Of a stretch of 64,000 nt of DNA, positions 1 through 7,231 are shown piece by piece. The notes beneath the pieces are model-generated. The model made no database searches, had not been told where the DNA came from, and saw only the letters and a program-made list of their open reading frames with translations. The translations under genes were made by a program, and so were the position numbers. Source of the DNA: Pseudonocardia autotrophica (GTDB lineage Bacteria; Actinomycetota; Actinomycetes; Mycobacteriales; Pseudonocardiaceae); contig NZ_JNYD01000014.1 of NCBI RefSeq assembly GCF_000717175.1, forward strand, positions 62,001-126,000, read 5' to 3'. How positions within the stretch are numbered: the stretch's first letter is position 1; each line of letters begins with the position of its first letter.

Positions 1-309
1 GACGACCGCGCCGAGCGGCCGGGCCCGGCCGGTGCGCAGGGCCACGGCGCCGTCGAGCCCGTCGAGGATGCCGCCGGCCACCACCAGCGCGGCGGCGAGC
101 AGGGGCCAGCGCCCACCCGCGGCGGCGGCGCCCCACGCGCCGGCCAGCACCAGCACCCCCGCCAGCGACAGCAGGTCCGGGGGTACGCGGCCGGCCGGAC
201 CCGCGGCGAGCCCCTGCACCAGGCGCAGCCACCCGCGCACCACCGCCGACGGCCGCACGCCGGAGTGCAGGGCGGACCACCCCGCGGCACCTGTCCGTGG
301 CTCCTCCAC
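1..309 (-). CDS. CDP-alcohol phosphatidyltransferase family protein (partial, N-terminal part)
   Basis: Membrane enzyme that moves a phosphoalcohol from or to a CDP-linked lipid in phospholipid synthesis. The minus strand stays open to the window edge and shows hydrophobic segments followed by the diagnostic motif DGLDGAVALRTGRARPLG at about residues 79-96, a form of the family signature whose later Asp residues lie beyond base 1. Only about 103 residues are present; the C-terminal membrane helices are missing. The GTG at 309 is the most upstream start before the divergent gene at 361; a GTG at 258 is possible. The precise alcohol substrate cannot be told. Confidence 0.72.
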   Translation of the reverse strand, partial: MEEPRTGAAGWSALHSGVRPSAVVRGWLRLVQGLAAGPAGRVPPDLLSLAGVLVLAGAWGAAAAGGRWPLLAAALVVAGGILDGLDGAVALRTGRARPLGAVV

Positions 310-360
310 GGCGCCAGCCTCGCACCGCCGTGCGGTCCGCGCCCGCCACGGGAGCGGCCG

Positions 361-1173
361 ATGACCTCGGAACGCACGCCACGCGCCCTCCTGCGCGAGA
401 CGGCCCGGTCCTTCCCGGGCAGCGACGTCGCGCTGTGGGCCGCCGGTGCCACGTTCTTCGGGCTGCTCGGCCTGGTCCCGCTCGCGCTGGTCTCGTTGCG
501 GGTCGCGGGGGTGCTCGTCGGGCCGGACGCGCTGCGGGCCGGCATGGACACCGCGATCTCCGGGCTCCCGGGCGGGCACGGGACCCCCGCGGCGCTGCGC
601 ACGCTGACCGCGACGGCGCTCGACATGTCGTGGGTGCAGACGCTCGTCGTGCTCTTCCCGGCCAGCCTCTACGGCGAGGGGTTGCGCCGCGCGTTCCTGC
701 AGCTCTCCCCCGCCCGGGACCGGTTCACCGGGTGGCGGGGGCGGCTGGGCCTGCTCGCGCTCGCCGTCGTCGCCCCCGTGCTGGTGCTCGCCGTGCTCGC
801 CGCCGCCCCGCTCGTCGCGCCCCTCTACCTGCGCGGCGGGTGGTGGCTGGTGCTGGGCGTGGTCGTCGCCTTCCACGTCGTGTGGGTCACCGTGTCGGTG
901 GCCCTGGTGCTGGTGTTCCGGCTGGTCGGCCCCGGCCGGATCGGGTGGAAGGCGCTACTGCTCGGCGGGTTCGGCACCGGGTCCGTGCTCGCCGGGTTCC
1001 TGCAGGGGTTCCTGCTGTTCCTCGCCATCCCCGTCGAGTGGTCGGCGCCGTTCGGCGGGCTCCCGATCGTCGGCGCGGTGTCGGCGCTCGCGCTGTGGCT
1101 CTACCTGCTGCACGTCCTGCTGCTCGCGGGCTACCGGGCCACGCTCGTGGCCGACGACGTCCTGCGCGGCTGA
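361..1173 (+). CDS. YihY/BrkB-like inner membrane protein
   Basis: Predicted integral membrane protein of 270 residues with about six hydrophobic helices, matching the YihY/virulence factor BrkB family. Members were once called ribonuclease BN in error; their true role is unclear. The start is ATG 361 because GGAG lies a few bases upstream and the hydrophobic protein begins soon after it; the frame is open further upstream (to 265), but that stretch is Arg/Pro-rich and lies over the divergent phosphatidyltransferase gene. It stands alone, followed by a hairpin terminator and the sigma factor gene. Family assignment rests on overall hydrophobic pattern and motif-like stretches such as FPASLYGEGLRRAF. 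Confidence 0.65.
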   Translation: MTSERTPRALLRETARSFPGSDVALWAAGATFFGLLGLVPLALVSLRVAGVLVGPDALRAGMDTAISGLPGGHGTPAALRTLTATALDMSWVQTLVVLFPASLYGEGLRRAFLQLSPARDRFTGWRGRLGLLALAVVAPVLVLAVLAAAPLVAPLYLRGGWWLVLGVVVAFHVVWVTVSVALVLVFRLVGPGRIGWKALLLGGFGTGSVLAGFLQGFLLFLAIPVEWSAPFGGLPIVGAVSALALWLYLLHVLLLAGYRATLVADDVLRG

Positions 1174-1177
1174 CTTC

Positions 1178-1199
1178 CCCCGCGTCGACTCGCGCGGGG
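1178..1199 (+). terminator. Hairpin after the YihY gene
   Basis: CCCCGCG and CGCGGGG form a 7-bp perfect stem around an 8-base loop, starting 5 bases after the stop codon. No T tract follows, as is common in high-GC actinomycetes. Confidence 0.45.
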
Positions 1200-1280
1200 C
1201 CCGATCCCGGGTCATGCTCGACATGAACAACGTGTGGCGCGGTACGCGCCCGCGGTCGGACCCGGACGGACGGAGCGGAC

Positions 1281-2153
1281 ATGACGGCCGTGGCGCCCCC
1301 GGCGGCAGAAACCCGGACCGAGACCGGGATGGATTCCCGGACGGATTCCCGCGCGGACACCCGCCCCGGCAGCCGGCACTCCGCGCAGCTCCCGCGCCTG
1401 CGCACCCTGCACGCCATGGCGGCGGACGACCCGCGCCGGAGCGCGCTGCGCAACTCGATCGCGGAGGCCTACCTGCCCATCGCCGAGCGGATGGCCCGCG
1501 GGCAGGCCGGCGCCTCCCCGGCGGCCTACGACGACCTGCTCCAGGTCGCGCGGCTCGCCCTGCTCACGGCCGTCGACCGGTGGGACCCCGAACGCGGCGA
1601 CGGCACGGACTTCGTCGGCTACCTCGTCCCGTGCATCCGCGGCGAGTTCCTGCACCACGTCCGCGACCGGACCTGGGTCGTCCGGGTGCCGCGCCGGGTC
1701 AAGGAGATGGCCACCCGGGTCAACCGCGAGACCTCCGCCCTCCACCAACGCCTGGGCCGGTCGCCGCGGCCCAGCGAGATCGCCGAGGCCCTCGGCGTCG
1801 ACCGCGAGGTCGTGCTGGAGGTCCTGCTCGCCCAGGGCTACCAGGCCGCGGACTCGCTCGACGAACGGCGCGGCCCCGGCGAGCCCGACGACGCCCGGCT
1901 CGGCGACCTCGACGCCGCCCTCGACCGCGCCGAGGACCGCGCCACGCTGCGCCCGCTCCTCGCGGCCCTGCCCGAACGCGAGCGGACCATCGTCGGCCTG
2001 CGGTTCGTCGACCAGCTGACCCAGTCGGAGATCGCGCGCCGGGTCGGGATCTCGCAGATGCACGTCTCGCGGCTGCTCGCCCGCAGCCTCGCGACCCTGC
2101 GGGCCCACGCCACACGGGACCACGCGGGACACCACGTTGGACACCACGTTTGA
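1281..2153 (+). CDS. Stress-type RNA polymerase sigma factor (SigB/SigF/SigG group)
   Basis: Group 3 sigma-70 factor of 290 residues that directs RNA polymerase to stress promoters. Region 2 lies at about residues 60-130 (AYDDLLQVARLALLTAVDRW, then FVGYLVPCIRGEFLHHVRD), region 3 at about 135-190 and region 4 at about 230-275, with a helix-turn-helix around LTQSEIARRVGISQMHVSRL. The first 45 residues are low-complexity. Start ATG 1281 follows GGACGGAGCGG. The dps gene begins 61 bases after its stop on the same strand, so a stress role linked to DNA protection is likely. No anti-sigma gene adjoins it in the window, which is unusual for this group. Confidence 0.88.
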   Translation: MTAVAPPAAETRTETGMDSRTDSRADTRPGSRHSAQLPRLRTLHAMAADDPRRSALRNSIAEAYLPIAERMARGQAGASPAAYDDLLQVARLALLTAVDRWDPERGDGTDFVGYLVPCIRGEFLHHVRDRTWVVRVPRRVKEMATRVNRETSALHQRLGRSPRPSEIAEALGVDREVVLEVLLAQGYQAADSLDERRGPGEPDDARLGDLDAALDRAEDRATLRPLLAALPERERTIVGLRFVDQLTQSEIARRVGISQMHVSRLLARSLATLRAHATRDHAGHHVGHHV

Positions 2154-2214
2154 CGAGCGCGTTCCGGACCTATCCCACAGGAGACCCCTGAACCGGGACG
2201 ACAGGAAGGACACC

Positions 2215-2781
2215 ATGACCAGCACCGAGTCCCGTCAGCAGATCCACTACACCGTCCCCGGCATGAAGACCGACCAGGCCGCCGAGGTCGTCACCCTCCT
2301 GCAGGACCGCCTGAACGCCCTCAACGACCTGGCGCTGACGCTCAAGCACGTGCACTGGAACGTGGTCGGGCCGAACTTCATCGCGGTGCACACCATGCTC
2401 GACCCCCAGGTGGAGGGCGTCCGCGGGATGGTCGACGACGTCGCCGAGCGGATCGCCACCCTCGGCGGCTCGCCCTGCGGGACCCCGGGCGCCCTGGTCG
2501 CGCAGCGCAGCTGGGACGACTACTCGATCGGCCGGAGCGACGCGATCGCCCACCTCGGCGCCCTCGACCTCGTCTACGCCGGCGTGATCGAGGACCACCG
2601 CACCGCGATCGAGAAGACCGAGGAGCCGGACCCGGTCACCCAGGACATGCTCATCGCCCAGGCCGGCGAGCTCGAGCAGTACCAGTGGTTCGTCCGCGCC
2701 CACCTGGAGAACGCCGACGGCTCCCTGCGCTCGGCGAGCGCGGACACCGAGGTCGACGCGGCGAAGGCCGCCGGCCGCTGA
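2215..2781 (+). CDS. dps: Dps family DNA-binding ferritin-like protein
   Basis: Dodecameric mini-ferritin that stores iron, consumes peroxide and coats DNA under stress. The 188-residue protein carries the Dps ferroxidase signature LTLKHVHWNVVGPNF followed by HTMLDPQ and VDDVAERIATLGG at about residues 35-80, with the conserved His, Asp and Glu iron ligands. Start ATG 2215 is preceded by AGGAAGG at good spacing; an upstream in-frame ATG at 2137 lies inside the sigma factor gene and is rejected. It follows the stress sigma gene by 61 bases and is probably co-transcribed or controlled by it. A strong terminator hairpin follows. Confidence 0.92.
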   Translation: MTSTESRQQIHYTVPGMKTDQAAEVVTLLQDRLNALNDLALTLKHVHWNVVGPNFIAVHTMLDPQVEGVRGMVDDVAERIATLGGSPCGTPGALVAQRSWDDYSIGRSDAIAHLGALDLVYAGVIEDHRTAIEKTEEPDPVTQDMLIAQAGELEQYQWFVRAHLENADGSLRSASADTEVDAAKAAGR

Positions 2782-2788
2782 CCCCCGC

Positions 2789-2824
2789 GCCGGACGGGCG
2801 GCCCGGCCGGGCCGCCCGTCCGGC
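2789..2824 (+). terminator. Perfect 36-bp palindrome after dps
   Basis: The 36 bases are a fully self-complementary GC palindrome (left half GCCGGACGGGCGGCCCGG) starting 8 bases past the dps stop. It can fold as a very stable hairpin and probably ends the sigma-dps transcript. No T run follows. Confidence 0.7.
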
Positions 2825-3028
2825 GGGACGGCCCCCGCGCGGTTAGTCTGCGAGCGCCCCGCTACCGGCTCCTCCCAGGCTGGTGAGCGATGTACGACAC
2901 AACAAAATCCCGGCGCGCCGCGCGTCGCCGGGACGCCCACGGGACCCCTCCCTGGTCCCGACCCCCCGAGCGTCGGCGGTGTGCCGGCGCTCCCGATCGT
3001 GCGCCCGGCGGCATCCGGGGGTGGCGCC

Positions 3029-3322
3029 GTGGCTGACACGCGCCGTCTCCCCCTGCCCGTGGTCGAGACGTGGGACTGGCAGAAGGCCGCGGCGTGCCGC
3101 GGCATGGACAGCGAGGTCTTCTTCCACCCGGAACGCGAACGCGGCCCGGCCCGGGCCCGCCGCGAGACCCGGGCGAAGGAGATCTGCCGCGGCTGCCCGG
3201 TGCTCGACGAGTGCCGCCGCCACGCGCTCAGCGTCGACGAGCCCTACGGCGTGTGGGGCGGGCTCTCCGAGCACGAGCGGCTGGCGATCACCCGGCCACA
3301 ACGCCGCCGGCCGCGCACCTGA
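3029..3322 (+). CDS. WhiB-family iron-sulfur transcriptional regulator (WhiB3-like)
   Basis: Small [4Fe-4S] redox-sensing regulator that works with the primary sigma factor in actinomycetes. The four cluster cysteines are present in the usual spacing: one in AAACRGMD, then CRGCPVLDEC with Cys-x2-Cys-x5-Cys, followed by the GVWGG turn and a basic C-terminus (RPQRRRPRT). The stretch EVFFHPERERG resembles WhiB3. I chose GTG 3029 because GGGGGTG lies 8 bases upstream; GTG 2981 would add 16 poorly conserved residues and has a weak ribosome site. About 250 bases without a gene precede it and contain an A-rich patch near 2896-2908 that may be its promoter. Confidence 0.9.
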   Translation: MADTRRLPLPVVETWDWQKAAACRGMDSEVFFHPERERGPARARRETRAKEICRGCPVLDECRRHALSVDEPYGVWGGLSEHERLAITRPQRRRPRT

Positions 3323-3340
3323 CGGCCCTGACCATCGGCG

Positions 3341-3835
3341 TCAGAGCGCCCCCGGGTCCGCCTTGAGCCTGCTGGTGAGGTCCTCGATCTCGTCGCGGGC
3401 GTCGTCGAGCTGCGCCCGCGCGCGGGCCAGCTCGTCGACGCGATCCTGCAGGTCCGAGCGGGCGGTGTCGAGCGCCTCGGCCGCGCGGTCCCGGGCGTCG
3501 TCCGCCTCGCGGCGGGCGCTCTCGGCCTCGCGGCGGGCGTCGTCCGCCTGCTCGCGGGCCCGGTCGCTGACGACCAGCCGGTCCTCGAGGTCGGCGATGG
3601 TCTGCGCGGAGGCGAGGGTGTGGCCGTCGTCGAGCAGCTCCCGCAGCCGGCCGGCGAGCGTGAGCTGACGCCGCGAGTACCGGCGGTGCCCGCCGCCGGT
3701 GCGGTGCGGGTGCAGCACCCCGGCGGTGTCCAGGCTGCGCAGGAACGCGGGCTGGACGCCGAGGAGCTCGGCCGCCTGACCCATGGACACGGACGGGTAG
3801 TCCTCGTCGTCGAGCCTGCTCAGCTGGTTGGCCAC
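3341..3835 (-). CDS. MerR-family transcriptional regulator with C-terminal coiled coil
   Basis: DNA-binding regulator of 164 residues. The N-terminal MerR winged helix spans about residues 14-80 (SVSMGQAAELLGVQPAFLRS then GHRRYSRRQL). Residues 85-160 are a long Arg/Glu/Asp/Ala coiled coil with heptad character (REQADDARREAESARREADD), expected to dimerise; no ligand-binding domain or metal cysteines are visible. The start is GTG 3835 with GGGAGG very close upstream. It converges with the whiB gene. Its own promoter at 3901-3929 carries a dyad in the spacer, suggesting self-control. Target genes are unknown. Confidence 0.85.
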   Translation of the reverse strand: MANQLSRLDDEDYPSVSMGQAAELLGVQPAFLRSLDTAGVLHPHRTGGGHRRYSRRQLTLAGRLRELLDDGHTLASAQTIADLEDRLVVSDRAREQADDARREAESARREADDARDRAAEALDTARSDLQDRVDELARARAQLDDARDEIEDLTSRLKADPGAL

Positions 3836-3900
3836 GACCTCCCGCGTCCCTCCTCGCGCTCCCTCTCCCGGTCACGAACGAACGTCGTGCATCGAAGAAA

Positions 3901-3929
3901 CTTGTAGCAGCTGCTGTAGGTTCAGGCAA
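3901..3929 (-). promoter_or_regulatory. Promoter and dyad operator of the MerR-type gene
   Basis: Reading the minus strand, TTGCCT (3924-3929) and TACAAG (3901-3906) are 17 bases apart, a good -35/-10 pair. An imperfect inverted repeat (CTTGTAGCAG / CTGCTGTAGG, core AGCAGCTGCT) fills the spacer, the position where MerR proteins usually bind. Confidence 0.55.
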
Positions 3930-3973
3930 GAGAACCGGAGGAATCCGGGCCCGGAGTGCGGCGGCACCGTCCG

Positions 3974-3992
3974 CCTCAGCCTGAATCCACCG
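3974..3992 (+). repeat. Left terminal inverted repeat of the IS
   Basis: CCTCAGCCTGAATCCACCG matches the reverse complement of the right end at 18 of 19 positions; the mismatch is the fourth base. Confidence 0.85.
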
Positions 3993-4024
3993 GGCTCGGC
4001 GCGGGTTCGGCGTGGTGCGTAGGT

Positions 4025-4096
4025 AGAGGGTGCTCCTGAGCTGGACGATTGCGGTTCTCACGCCAGCAGTCGGTCCGGAGCAAGGGAGCACCCTCT
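4025..4096 (+). promoter_or_regulatory. 12-bp inverted repeat enclosing the transposase start region
   Basis: AGAGGGTGCTCC (4025-4036) and GGAGCACCCTCT (4085-4096) are perfect complements. The right arm contains the likely ribosome site just before GTG 4099. A transcript entering from outside would fold this hairpin and hide the start, while a transcript begun inside the loop would not. This is the anti-read-through design known from IS10 and IS50. Confidence 0.6.
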
Positions 4097-4098
4097 TG

Positions 4099-5526
4099 GT
4101 GTCAGCATCGCACGTACTCGACCGCCTGTCGGTGACCGCGGACGACGCGTCGCTGATCGCAGGAGCCGGGCTGGTGTTGCCCGCGACGCTGGGACAGCGG
4201 TTGGGCCTGCCTGAGCTGCTGGACACGCAGGTCCGCGCGGGTCCGCATGCGGCTGAGAAGTGTTTGACGGTGATCCATTCCGCGCTGGCGGGTGGGGACT
4301 GCATCGACGATGTCGACGCGCTGCGGGCCGGAGCGACCGCGGCGGTGCTCGGACATCGGGTGGCGGCACCTTCGACCGTGGGGACGTTTCTGCGGTCGAT
4401 GAGTTGGGGCCATGCTCGCCAGCTCGACGCGGTCGCCCGCCGGCTGGTCGTGCGCGCCGCTGCTGCAGGGGCGCTGGCCGGTGGGGCGGCGCCGGTGGTG
4501 GTCGATATCGACGCCACCCTGGTCGAGACCTACGGGCTGGCCAAAGCCGGGGCGCGGCAGGTGATGCGCACCGGGCGGCGCGGCTATCACCCGCTGTTGG
4601 CCGTGCTCGCCGGCACCGGGGACGTGCTGCACGCCCGGCTGCGCCGCGGGCGGTCCAACGACGCCACCGGGGCCGGGTCGTTCGTGGCCGAGACCCTGGC
4701 CCGCCTCGAGCAGGCCCGGGCCGCCGCGGACCGGTCCGGGCCGGTGGTGTTGCGCGCGGATTCGGGGTTCTACCTGGCCGAAGTCCTCGCGGCGTGCCGC
4801 CGCCGCGGGGTCGGGTTCTCCATCGGTGCCCGCATGCTCGGCCGGATGCGCGCGGCGATCACCGCGGTCCCCGAACACCGCTGGACCCCGGTGCCCTACT
4901 TCGAACCCGGCGCCGCGGTCACCGAACTGGACTGGGTCGTGTTCGACCAGCATCGGCCCACCCCCGACTCGAACTGGCGGGGCAACGGGCTGCGGGTGCG
5001 GCTGATCGTGCGCCGCACCCCGACCCCGCCCGGCATCCGCGAACGCGGGGCCGGCCGGGCCGGCCGGGCCGGCCGGGCCGGCCGGGCCGGCCGGGTCGAT
5101 CCCGCCCAGCAGGAGTTGTTCCCGACCTTCGAATACCACCCGTTCATCACCGACCAGCCCGGCGACCTCGTGGAGCTTGACGTCTTCCACCGCGGCCACG
5201 CCGAGGTCGAGCTGGCCATCCGTGATCTGAAGTACGGGTTCGGGCTCAACCACCTGCCCTCGGGCCAGTTCGGGACCAACCAAGCCTGGCTGGTCCTGCA
5301 GACCATCGCGCACAACCTCGCCCGCTGGACCGCCCGGCTCGGCGGGATCGCCGCGACCGCCCGACAGACGATCAAAACGCTGCGCCGCCGCTACCTGGCC
5401 GTCCCGGCCCGGCTGGTCCACCACGCCCGCGGTCAGCGACTGCGCCTGCCCACCGGCTGGCCCTGGGCCAGCGGCCTGCTCACCGCGCTGACCCGCCTAC
5501 GCGCACTGCCCGAGCCCTCCGGCTGA
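4099..5526 (+). CDS. IS1380-family DDE transposase
   Basis: Transposase of about 475 residues that cuts and joins the IS ends. The catalytic core shows the first Asp in VVVDIDATLVE (about residue 140), a second in VVLRADSGFYLAEVL (about 220) and a Glu in the C-terminal block VELAIRDLKYGFGLNHLPSG (about 385-405), the order expected for IS1380/IS4-like enzymes. I place the start at GTG 4099, where GGAGC lies upstream and family-like sequence begins; GTG 4030 would add 23 residues read across the left hairpin arm. The reading frame is intact, so the copy may be active. A 5-fold AGR repeat interrupts the poorly conserved middle. Confidence 0.9.
   Translation: MSASHVLDRLSVTADDASLIAGAGLVLPATLGQRLGLPELLDTQVRAGPHAAEKCLTVIHSALAGGDCIDDVDALRAGATAAVLGHRVAAPSTVGTFLRSMSWGHARQLDAVARRLVVRAAAAGALAGGAAPVVVDIDATLVETYGLAKAGARQVMRTGRRGYHPLLAVLAGTGDVLHARLRRGRSNDATGAGSFVAETLARLEQARAAADRSGPVVLRADSGFYLAEVLAACRRRGVGFSIGARMLGRMRAAITAVPEHRWTPVPYFEPGAAVTELDWVVFDQHRPTPDSNWRGNGLRVRLIVRRTPTPPGIRERGAGRAGRAGRAGRAGRVDPAQQELFPTFEYHPFITDQPGDLVELDVFHRGHAEVELAIRDLKYGFGLNHLPSGQFGTNQAWLVLQTIAHNLARWTARLGGIAATARQTIKTLRRRYLAVPARLVHHARGQRLRLPTGWPWASGLLTALTRLRALPEPSG
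5050..5094 (+). repeat. Five tandem copies of a 9-bp unit inside the transposase gene
   Basis: GCCGGCCGG is repeated five times in frame, giving Ala-Gly-Arg five times. Slippage here would change protein length by three residues without breaking the frame. Confidence 0.9.
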
Positions 5527-5644
5527 CCCCACGCCGCCCGCTACCCGCCCACGACCAGGACCTCGGAGCCCGCCCGCGGACCTCTCACGCCCTGCGCCTA
5601 TCACCACGAGCCGACCCACGCCAAAGATCAACAAATTCGGACGA

Positions 5645-5663
5645 CGGTGGATTCAGGCTCAGG
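5645..5663 (-). repeat. Right terminal inverted repeat of the IS
   Basis: Mirror of the left end with one mismatch. On the minus strand its first bases supply the last two bases of the final codon and the TGA stop (5659-5661) of the neighbouring FAD oxidoreductase gene. Confidence 0.85.
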
Positions 5664-7146
5664 CCGCCAGCAGCTCGAGGAGGCGAGCGCGGTCCGGGCC
5701 GGGCGGCGCCGGCGGGACGTCGCCGGCGTGCCGCTCGACGGCGGCCCGCACGGCCGGGCGGGCAAACACCTCCTGCGACTGGGCGGTGCAGAGCACGATC
5801 TCCAGCACGCCGCGGAAGGCGTCGGGATCGACGGCGGCCGCGGCCAGCAGCGATCGGGTCGCCGGGTCCGGCGCCGGCGGCTCCGTCCCCTCGCGCGCGG
5901 CGGTCATCTCGGCGATCCGGATCCGGTCCGCGGCGACCTGGTTCCGCACGGAGGGCGCGACCACCGCGTCGGTCCGCTCGTGGAAGTCGCGGGCCAGCGC
6001 CGCGGGGTCGCCGAGGTTCGCGCGCACGGTGTGCCGCAGGAGCTGCGCGTGCACCACGCCGACCGACAACCCCCGGCCCGCCGACGGGTTGGTGCAGGCC
6101 CAGGCGTCGCCGACCGGGACGAACCCGGTCACCACCGGCCGCCCGTCCACGACGTAGCGGCGGTGCGAGTCCAGGATCCCGGCCATGGGACGGACCCCGC
6201 CGAGCGGCGTCCCGTCGAGCCAGTGCGCCTGCAACGGGCAGTCCGCGACCAGCCGGTCGAAGACCCGCGGCTCGCGCAGGGCGCGCAGGGCGTGGTCCGC
6301 GCTCGCCCCGAAGACGGTCACCGACCAGGTGTCGTTGTCGCTGCGCAACGTCAGCAGCGAGATGCTGCCCATCGGCATGATCGCCCGGCCGCGCAGCTGC
6401 GGCGGGGAGTCGCCGTGGAAGAAGCGGGTGTAGTAGACGAAGCCGCGGTCCTCGGACTCCTCGCGCAGCGGCCGCGCCCCGACCGCCTCCAGCCACGTCG
6501 CCGCCCGCGTCCGGCGGCCCGTCGCGTCCACGACGAGGTCGGCCGGCAGGGTCTCCCCGCCGGTCGTGACCACGCCGGTGACGTGCGGGACCCCGTCGAG
6601 GGCCGACGCCCCGCTCGCCACCGCCGCGACCTTCGTGCCGCGCCGCACCTCCACCCCCGGCTCACGGTCGGCGAGCTCGGCGAAGACCGCCTCGACCACC
6701 GGCCGCCGCCCCGTGACGAAGCGCAGGTCCCCGTCGCCGGGTCGCGGGGTCCGGTCGCGCAACGTGGGCGGGGCCGCGGCCAGGTAGTCGACCCACACGC
6801 AGCCGGCCTTCTCCAGCAGCCCGGCCACCTCGGGCAGCTCGTCGTCGCACACCTGCCGGAAGCGGGCGAACAGGTTGTGCGGCTGCCGGAACTGCGCCAC
6901 CCCGGCCCGCTTCCAGCTGCCCCACGCCTCCTCGGCCGTCGCCGGCGCCCGCTCGGTGTCGCCCTCCAGCACCGTGACGGCGTGCCCGTCCCGGGCCAGC
7001 ATCACCGCGGCGGCCAGCCCGATCACTCCGCCCCCGCACACCACGATCGACCCCACCGCGTCACCGTCCCGCTCCGGCCCGTCATTTCCGGGCGAACCAC
7101 CTGTTCCGGGAGGGGAGCAGTCCGATCTCGGGGCTGATACGGCCAT
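5659..7146 (-). CDS. FAD-dependent oxidoreductase/monooxygenase, 3' end supplied by the IS
   Basis: Flavoprotein of about 495 residues. The Rossmann dinucleotide motif lies near residue 35 (SIVVCGGGVIGLAAAVMLAR), the second FAD motif near residue 330 (VPVGDAWACTNPSAGRGLS, the GD of aromatic-hydroxylase-like enzymes), and LVVDATGRR between them. The product fits the NAD(P)/FAD oxidoreductases related to halogenases and epoxidases; substrate unknown. Start ATG 7146 has GGAGG 11 bases upstream; GTG 7056 is a shorter alternative right before the Rossmann fold. The last codons abut the IS, and the TGA is IS sequence; without the IS the frame would continue into the MerR upstream region. It is divergent from a TetR gene over a shared operator. 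Confidence 0.8.
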   Translation of the reverse strand: MAVSAPRSDCSPPGTGGSPGNDGPERDGDAVGSIVVCGGGVIGLAAAVMLARDGHAVTVLEGDTERAPATAEEAWGSWKRAGVAQFRQPHNLFARFRQVCDDELPEVAGLLEKAGCVWVDYLAAAPPTLRDRTPRPGDGDLRFVTGRRPVVEAVFAELADREPGVEVRRGTKVAAVASGASALDGVPHVTGVVTTGGETLPADLVVDATGRRTRAATWLEAVGARPLREESEDRGFVYYTRFFHGDSPPQLRGRAIMPMGSISLLTLRSDNDTWSVTVFGASADHALRALREPRVFDRLVADCPLQAHWLDGTPLGGVRPMAGILDSHRRYVVDGRPVVTGFVPVGDAWACTNPSAGRGLSVGVVHAQLLRHTVRANLGDPAALARDFHERTDAVVAPSVRNQVAADRIRIAEMTAAREGTEPPAPDPATRSLLAAAAVDPDAFRGVLEIVLCTAQSQEVFARPAVRAAVERHAGDVPPAPPGPDRARLLELLAA

Positions 7147-7184
7147 TCGGTCCGTGCCTCCCTGCAGGGCATGAGAAACCTGCA

Positions 7185-7211
7185 CTTGAGCAAAGTTGCA
7201 CTTTCTGCAAG
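7185..7211. promoter_or_regulatory. 27-bp palindromic operator between the TetR and FAD genes
   Basis: The dyad reads CTTG-N3-AAAGT-N3-ACTTT-N3-CAAG, with 18 of 27 positions forming perfect symmetric pairs. It overlaps the -35 box of the TetR gene and lies 40 bases before the FAD start, so one repressor could control both directions. Confidence 0.75.
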
Positions 7212-7225
7212 ATCGTGCGTAGCGT
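7196..7225 (+). promoter_or_regulatory. Promoter of the TetR-MFS operon, probably leaderless
   Basis: TTGCAC (7196-7201) and TAGCGT (7220-7225) are 18 bases apart. The GTG start at 7232 falls where transcription should begin and no ribosome site precedes it, so the mRNA is probably leaderless. Confidence 0.6.
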
Positions 7226-7231
7226 AGTTCC

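Larger units (their letters stand above)
3974..5663 (+). mobile_element. Complete IS1380-family insertion sequence (about 1.69 kb)
   Basis: The element carries one DDE transposase gene between 19-bp terminal inverted repeats (18 of 19 match). CCG flanks both outer ends (3971-3973 and 5664-5666); the family usually makes 4-bp duplications, and CCGC occurs at 3971-3974 and 5664-5667, so the exact left end may be one base further in. It lies between the MerR promoter and the FAD oxidoreductase gene, and its right end provides the stop codon of that gene. About 115 bases after the transposase (5527-5641) hold no other gene. Confidence 0.88.

Noticed and set aside
3318..3343. Possible bidirectional hairpin (CTGACG/CGTCAG) between whiB and the MerR gene
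   Set aside because: Only six pairs around a 14-base loop; too weak to call a terminator.
3970..3974. A clean 4-bp target duplication for the IS
   Set aside because: Bases next to the best-aligned ends are TCCG and CCGC; only CCG matches directly, so I did not claim a full 4-bp duplication.
4102..5424. Long open frame opposite the transposase, and many like it opposite other genes
   Set aside because: High GC at third codon positions creates long open antisense frames; their residues are Arg/Gly/Pro/Ala-rich with no domain motifs, while the opposite frame has clear family motifs.
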